From Asterella californica (Eukaryota; Streptophyta; Marchantiopsida; Marchantiales; Aytoniaceae), in the NCBI GenBank assembly GCA_036924285.1, contig JAYKYS010000015.1:6882001-6946000 (forward strand): 64,000 nt of DNA, written 5' to 3'. Shown in pieces: positions 61,723-64,000 of this stretch. Every line of letters begins with the position of its first letter. Positions within the stretch are counted from its first letter, which is position 1. The notes under the pieces were generated by a model. The model made no database searches, was not told where the DNA came from, and saw only the letters and a list, made by a program, of their open reading frames with translations. The position numbers were made by a program, and so were the translations under genes.

Positions 61723-62324
61723 CCAGGTCCTACACGCCGTTGTGACACAGGTGACGTGTGATAATCCTCTTCCCAGAGTAATGATCAGCTTATCAACTGC
61801 TCTTGCTTCCTTCTCATCTCATTATGCTTCACAGGTGCCTGTCTGCCTGCCGCCATGAGTTTTGTGTTGTCACAAGGTTTTTAATAATGGGGTTAGATTT
61901 CTTTGAGGAAAGGATGTTAATGTTGTACAAAACTTGTGTTCTACTTACTTGGACTCAAATAATTTCTCCATAGATGGCAAGGATCAACATACATTCACTC
62001 AGCAGCACACTTAAGTTCGCTTGCCCGGTACTTCACTGCTCCCATGTTTAGTGGTTTCGTATGAGACAAGTGTTTAGTCTAATTGATTCAAGTGGACAGC
62101 GATAAACGTTCATGGTCTCACAACTTTCGCCTAAGGCTGTCGATAAGCTGGCGAAGCCCTCGTGAGTACTGTCCCAACCGCTCGTATCCTGGGCGACGTC
62201 GGGTCGAATCCTGGTTTTGAGAGTGCTCATCCTGCGAATGGGCAATAGTGTTCTTGTAGCGCAAGGCGAGTTTACGAGCCTAAGCTGTGAATCTAGTTGA
62301 ATCACGTTTTAATCGGGCAGGTTC

Positions 62325-62765
62325 TGGAGATGGAGTAGTGTCTGTTTATTAATGTAAATGAGAGTATTCTGTCATCGGCTTGTGATAGCTGAGTGATGAG
62401 AAAGTAAAACTAGGACTTGTCTGAAGGCTTGAATCCACACAGGCGGGAGAGAGAATCGGACAGAGTATAGAGATGGAGGAGAGAGAACCGGGCAGGGTCT
62501 GGCGATGGAGTAGTGTCTGTTTATTAATGTATATGAGAGTATTCTATCATCGACTTGTGATAGCTTGGTGATGAGAAAGCAAAACTAGAACTTGTCTGAA
62601 GGCGTGAATCCAGGCAGGCGGGAGAGAGAATCGAACGGAGTATAGAGATGGAGTAAGGTCTGTTTATTAATGTACATGAGAGCATTTTGTAATCGACTTG
62701 TGATAACAAAGTGATGAGAAGGTAAAACTAAGACTTGTCTGAAGGAGTTGCTTACACTCGTAAAG
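62325..62765. repeat. Three-copy tandem repeat, units 143-175 bp
   Basis: Units are marked by GGAGTA[AG].GTCTGTTTATT at 62332, 62507 and 62650. Each continues through GAGAGTATTCT, TCG.CTTGTGATAGC, GTGATGAGAA and CTTGTCTGAAGG. The last interval is shorter because part of the linker is missing. No gene is encoded. Confidence 0.85.
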
Positions 62766-63059
62766 TATACCACTGTGCAACGTAGAACATTTTTTATTTA
62801 TAAAAGTATTCCTTTATAATAAAATAAAATTATTTAATTCTCAGATTATAAAGATATTCTTGTAAAATAAATAGAAGTTACTTAATTCTCAAAAACCACT
62901 AATACAAGTTAAAGAGTTCCTTACGGATCTTGCAAGTGTCTTGATGAGTGCTCTTACGTTTACTACGTGTCATCTTAACACTCATGCAATGTAAATCACT
63001 GAAGTTTTATGCGACGGAAAGCTATGCCACAAGTGCCTTTCGGGATGTAAGATGCTCTT

Positions 63060-63640
63060 GAGGTGGCAGCCGAACATAGTTGACTATCTCGGAAGACACC
63101 CACGGAAGAGTCTTTTGCTAAACATTAGTTCAAAGTATAAATTTTATTACTGTGCTCGTTATTACTGTGAATGAATTTTATCTTTGTGAACTTACGCTGT
63201 CCGACAAAACTTTCTCCAGCGTTTTGTGTATAACGGAAGGGCCTGCCTGCAATGGACTTATGCTCGTAAGACATACCATCGAGCAGGGTCTTCCGTAGCG
63301 TAAACTCGTGGATAAATATTATCTTCTGTCTGTTACCTTACGCTTTCTGCTCCTGACTTTATACTGCTCGAGAAAATTTTGTCCAGTGTTTACGTTAGCG
63401 AAAGGTCTTGTCCGTAGTGAGCTTACCAGCTTATAGCCGCTGCCGAGAGAGGATTACGCTCGCAAGACATGTCATCAAGTAGAGCTTTTTGCAGACTAAT
63501 ACTGCAGAGAAAATTTTGTCTTTTGTTCGTTATCTTACGTGCTCTGCCCATGATTTTACACAACCCGACAAAAATATTATCGAGTGTTTTAGAGTTGCGA
63601 AAAGCCTCACAGTGAAAGAATCCTAGAATATATGCACCCC
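63060..63640. repeat. Diverged tandem repeat, units about 170-200 bp
   Basis: The word CGA[CG]AAAA.TTT/TATT.TC.AG.GTTT with a following GCGAAAGG..TTG/GCCT occurs near 63,201, 63,367 and 63,563. CTCG[TC]AAGACAT..CATC.AG occurs near 63,264 and 63,457, before GGTCTT or AGCTTTTTGCAGAC. The repeats are heavily diverged and non-coding. Confidence 0.6.
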
Positions 63641-64000
63641 AAAAAAGGCACTCGTTATTGTACATGGATTTAACTTGGAAAAAGAAAAGAAATACGTTAT
63701 TCTATTCAGAAGATTTGATATTTATGAAACAAAGAGAATTCAGTACAAAGCATGGATCCCGTAAAAAAGATAAATATTTAAGATCGAAGATCGGTGTCTC
63801 AAGTGATTTAGCCTACAGTCCTCTAAAAAAAAGATCACGAGTTAAATCTTTTGCGGGCACGATTGAAGATGCATGCTGCTGCAAACTGTTGATGAAGTTT
63901 TTAATCCGAGTCCCGTTATGATTAACTCACATGGATAATCTCATTATCCGTGAAGATCTCAAGATACAAATAATATCATTTATCATTTAAACATCATCGA

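Noticed and set aside
1..64000. tRNA, rRNA or small RNA genes
   Set aside because: I saw no cloverleaf with conserved A and B boxes and no rRNA words, but a covariance-model scan was not possible here.

Overview
The window looks like repeat-rich nuclear DNA of a land plant or close streptophyte relative. The evidence is one intron-rich plant-type SMC6 gene, a chromodomain-bearing Ty3/gypsy integrase, a Mutator-like (MULE) transposase with a SWIM-type zinc site, a retrotransposon primer-binding site resembling the plant tRNA-Asp type, and no bacterial operons. I cannot name the species.

Layout. 1-2.8 kb: tandem repeats, including a ~92-bp minisatellite whose units carry a CGAAACA/TGTTTCG dyad, plus a small unidentified ORF. 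3.6-5.85 kb: decayed MULE transposase (-). 7.3-18.05 kb: a nest of decayed Ty3/gypsy elements. Copy A (+) has gag-protease and then jumps into an unidentified coiled-coil ORF. A separate 5' end with a primer-binding site follows. Copy B (-) has a complete domain order, but its reverse transcriptase front half is inverted in place. 18.17-24.93 kb: decayed Helentron/Helitron2-type rolling-circle transposon (+) with HUH Rep, PIF1-like helicase and C-terminal apurinic-type endonuclease, interrupted by about 1.9 kb of unrelated AT-rich DNA. 26.18-26.79 kb: ~220-bp tandem repeats with a perfect hairpin. 27.0-27.8 kb: a doubtful copia RNase H scrap.

29,395-43,630: a complete SMC6 gene (+), about 28-30 exons. 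The traced exons join in phase from ATG to TGA, giving 1,130 codons in the longest reading and 1,099 if two short in-frame introns are removed. It is the only gene here that looks functional. Its larger introns and its 3' flank carry related copies of one interspersed repeat family, all in the same orientation.

43.6-51.4 kb: mostly unassigned DNA with several near-perfect fold-back palindromes. 51.9-58.45 kb: a decayed gypsy element (+, gag at 52 kb, protease/RT at 58 kb) split by a younger chromovirus (-, RT-RNase H-integrase-chromodomain), whose integrase region carries an 868-bp tandem duplication. 58.5-64 kb: no gene; AT-rich DNA with tandem repeats at 61.6, 62.3 and 63.1 kb.

The transposon proteins were reconstructed by reading across stops and frameshifts. 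Apart from SMC6, no coding feature appears intact. Family assignments rest on motif recognition without a database search.
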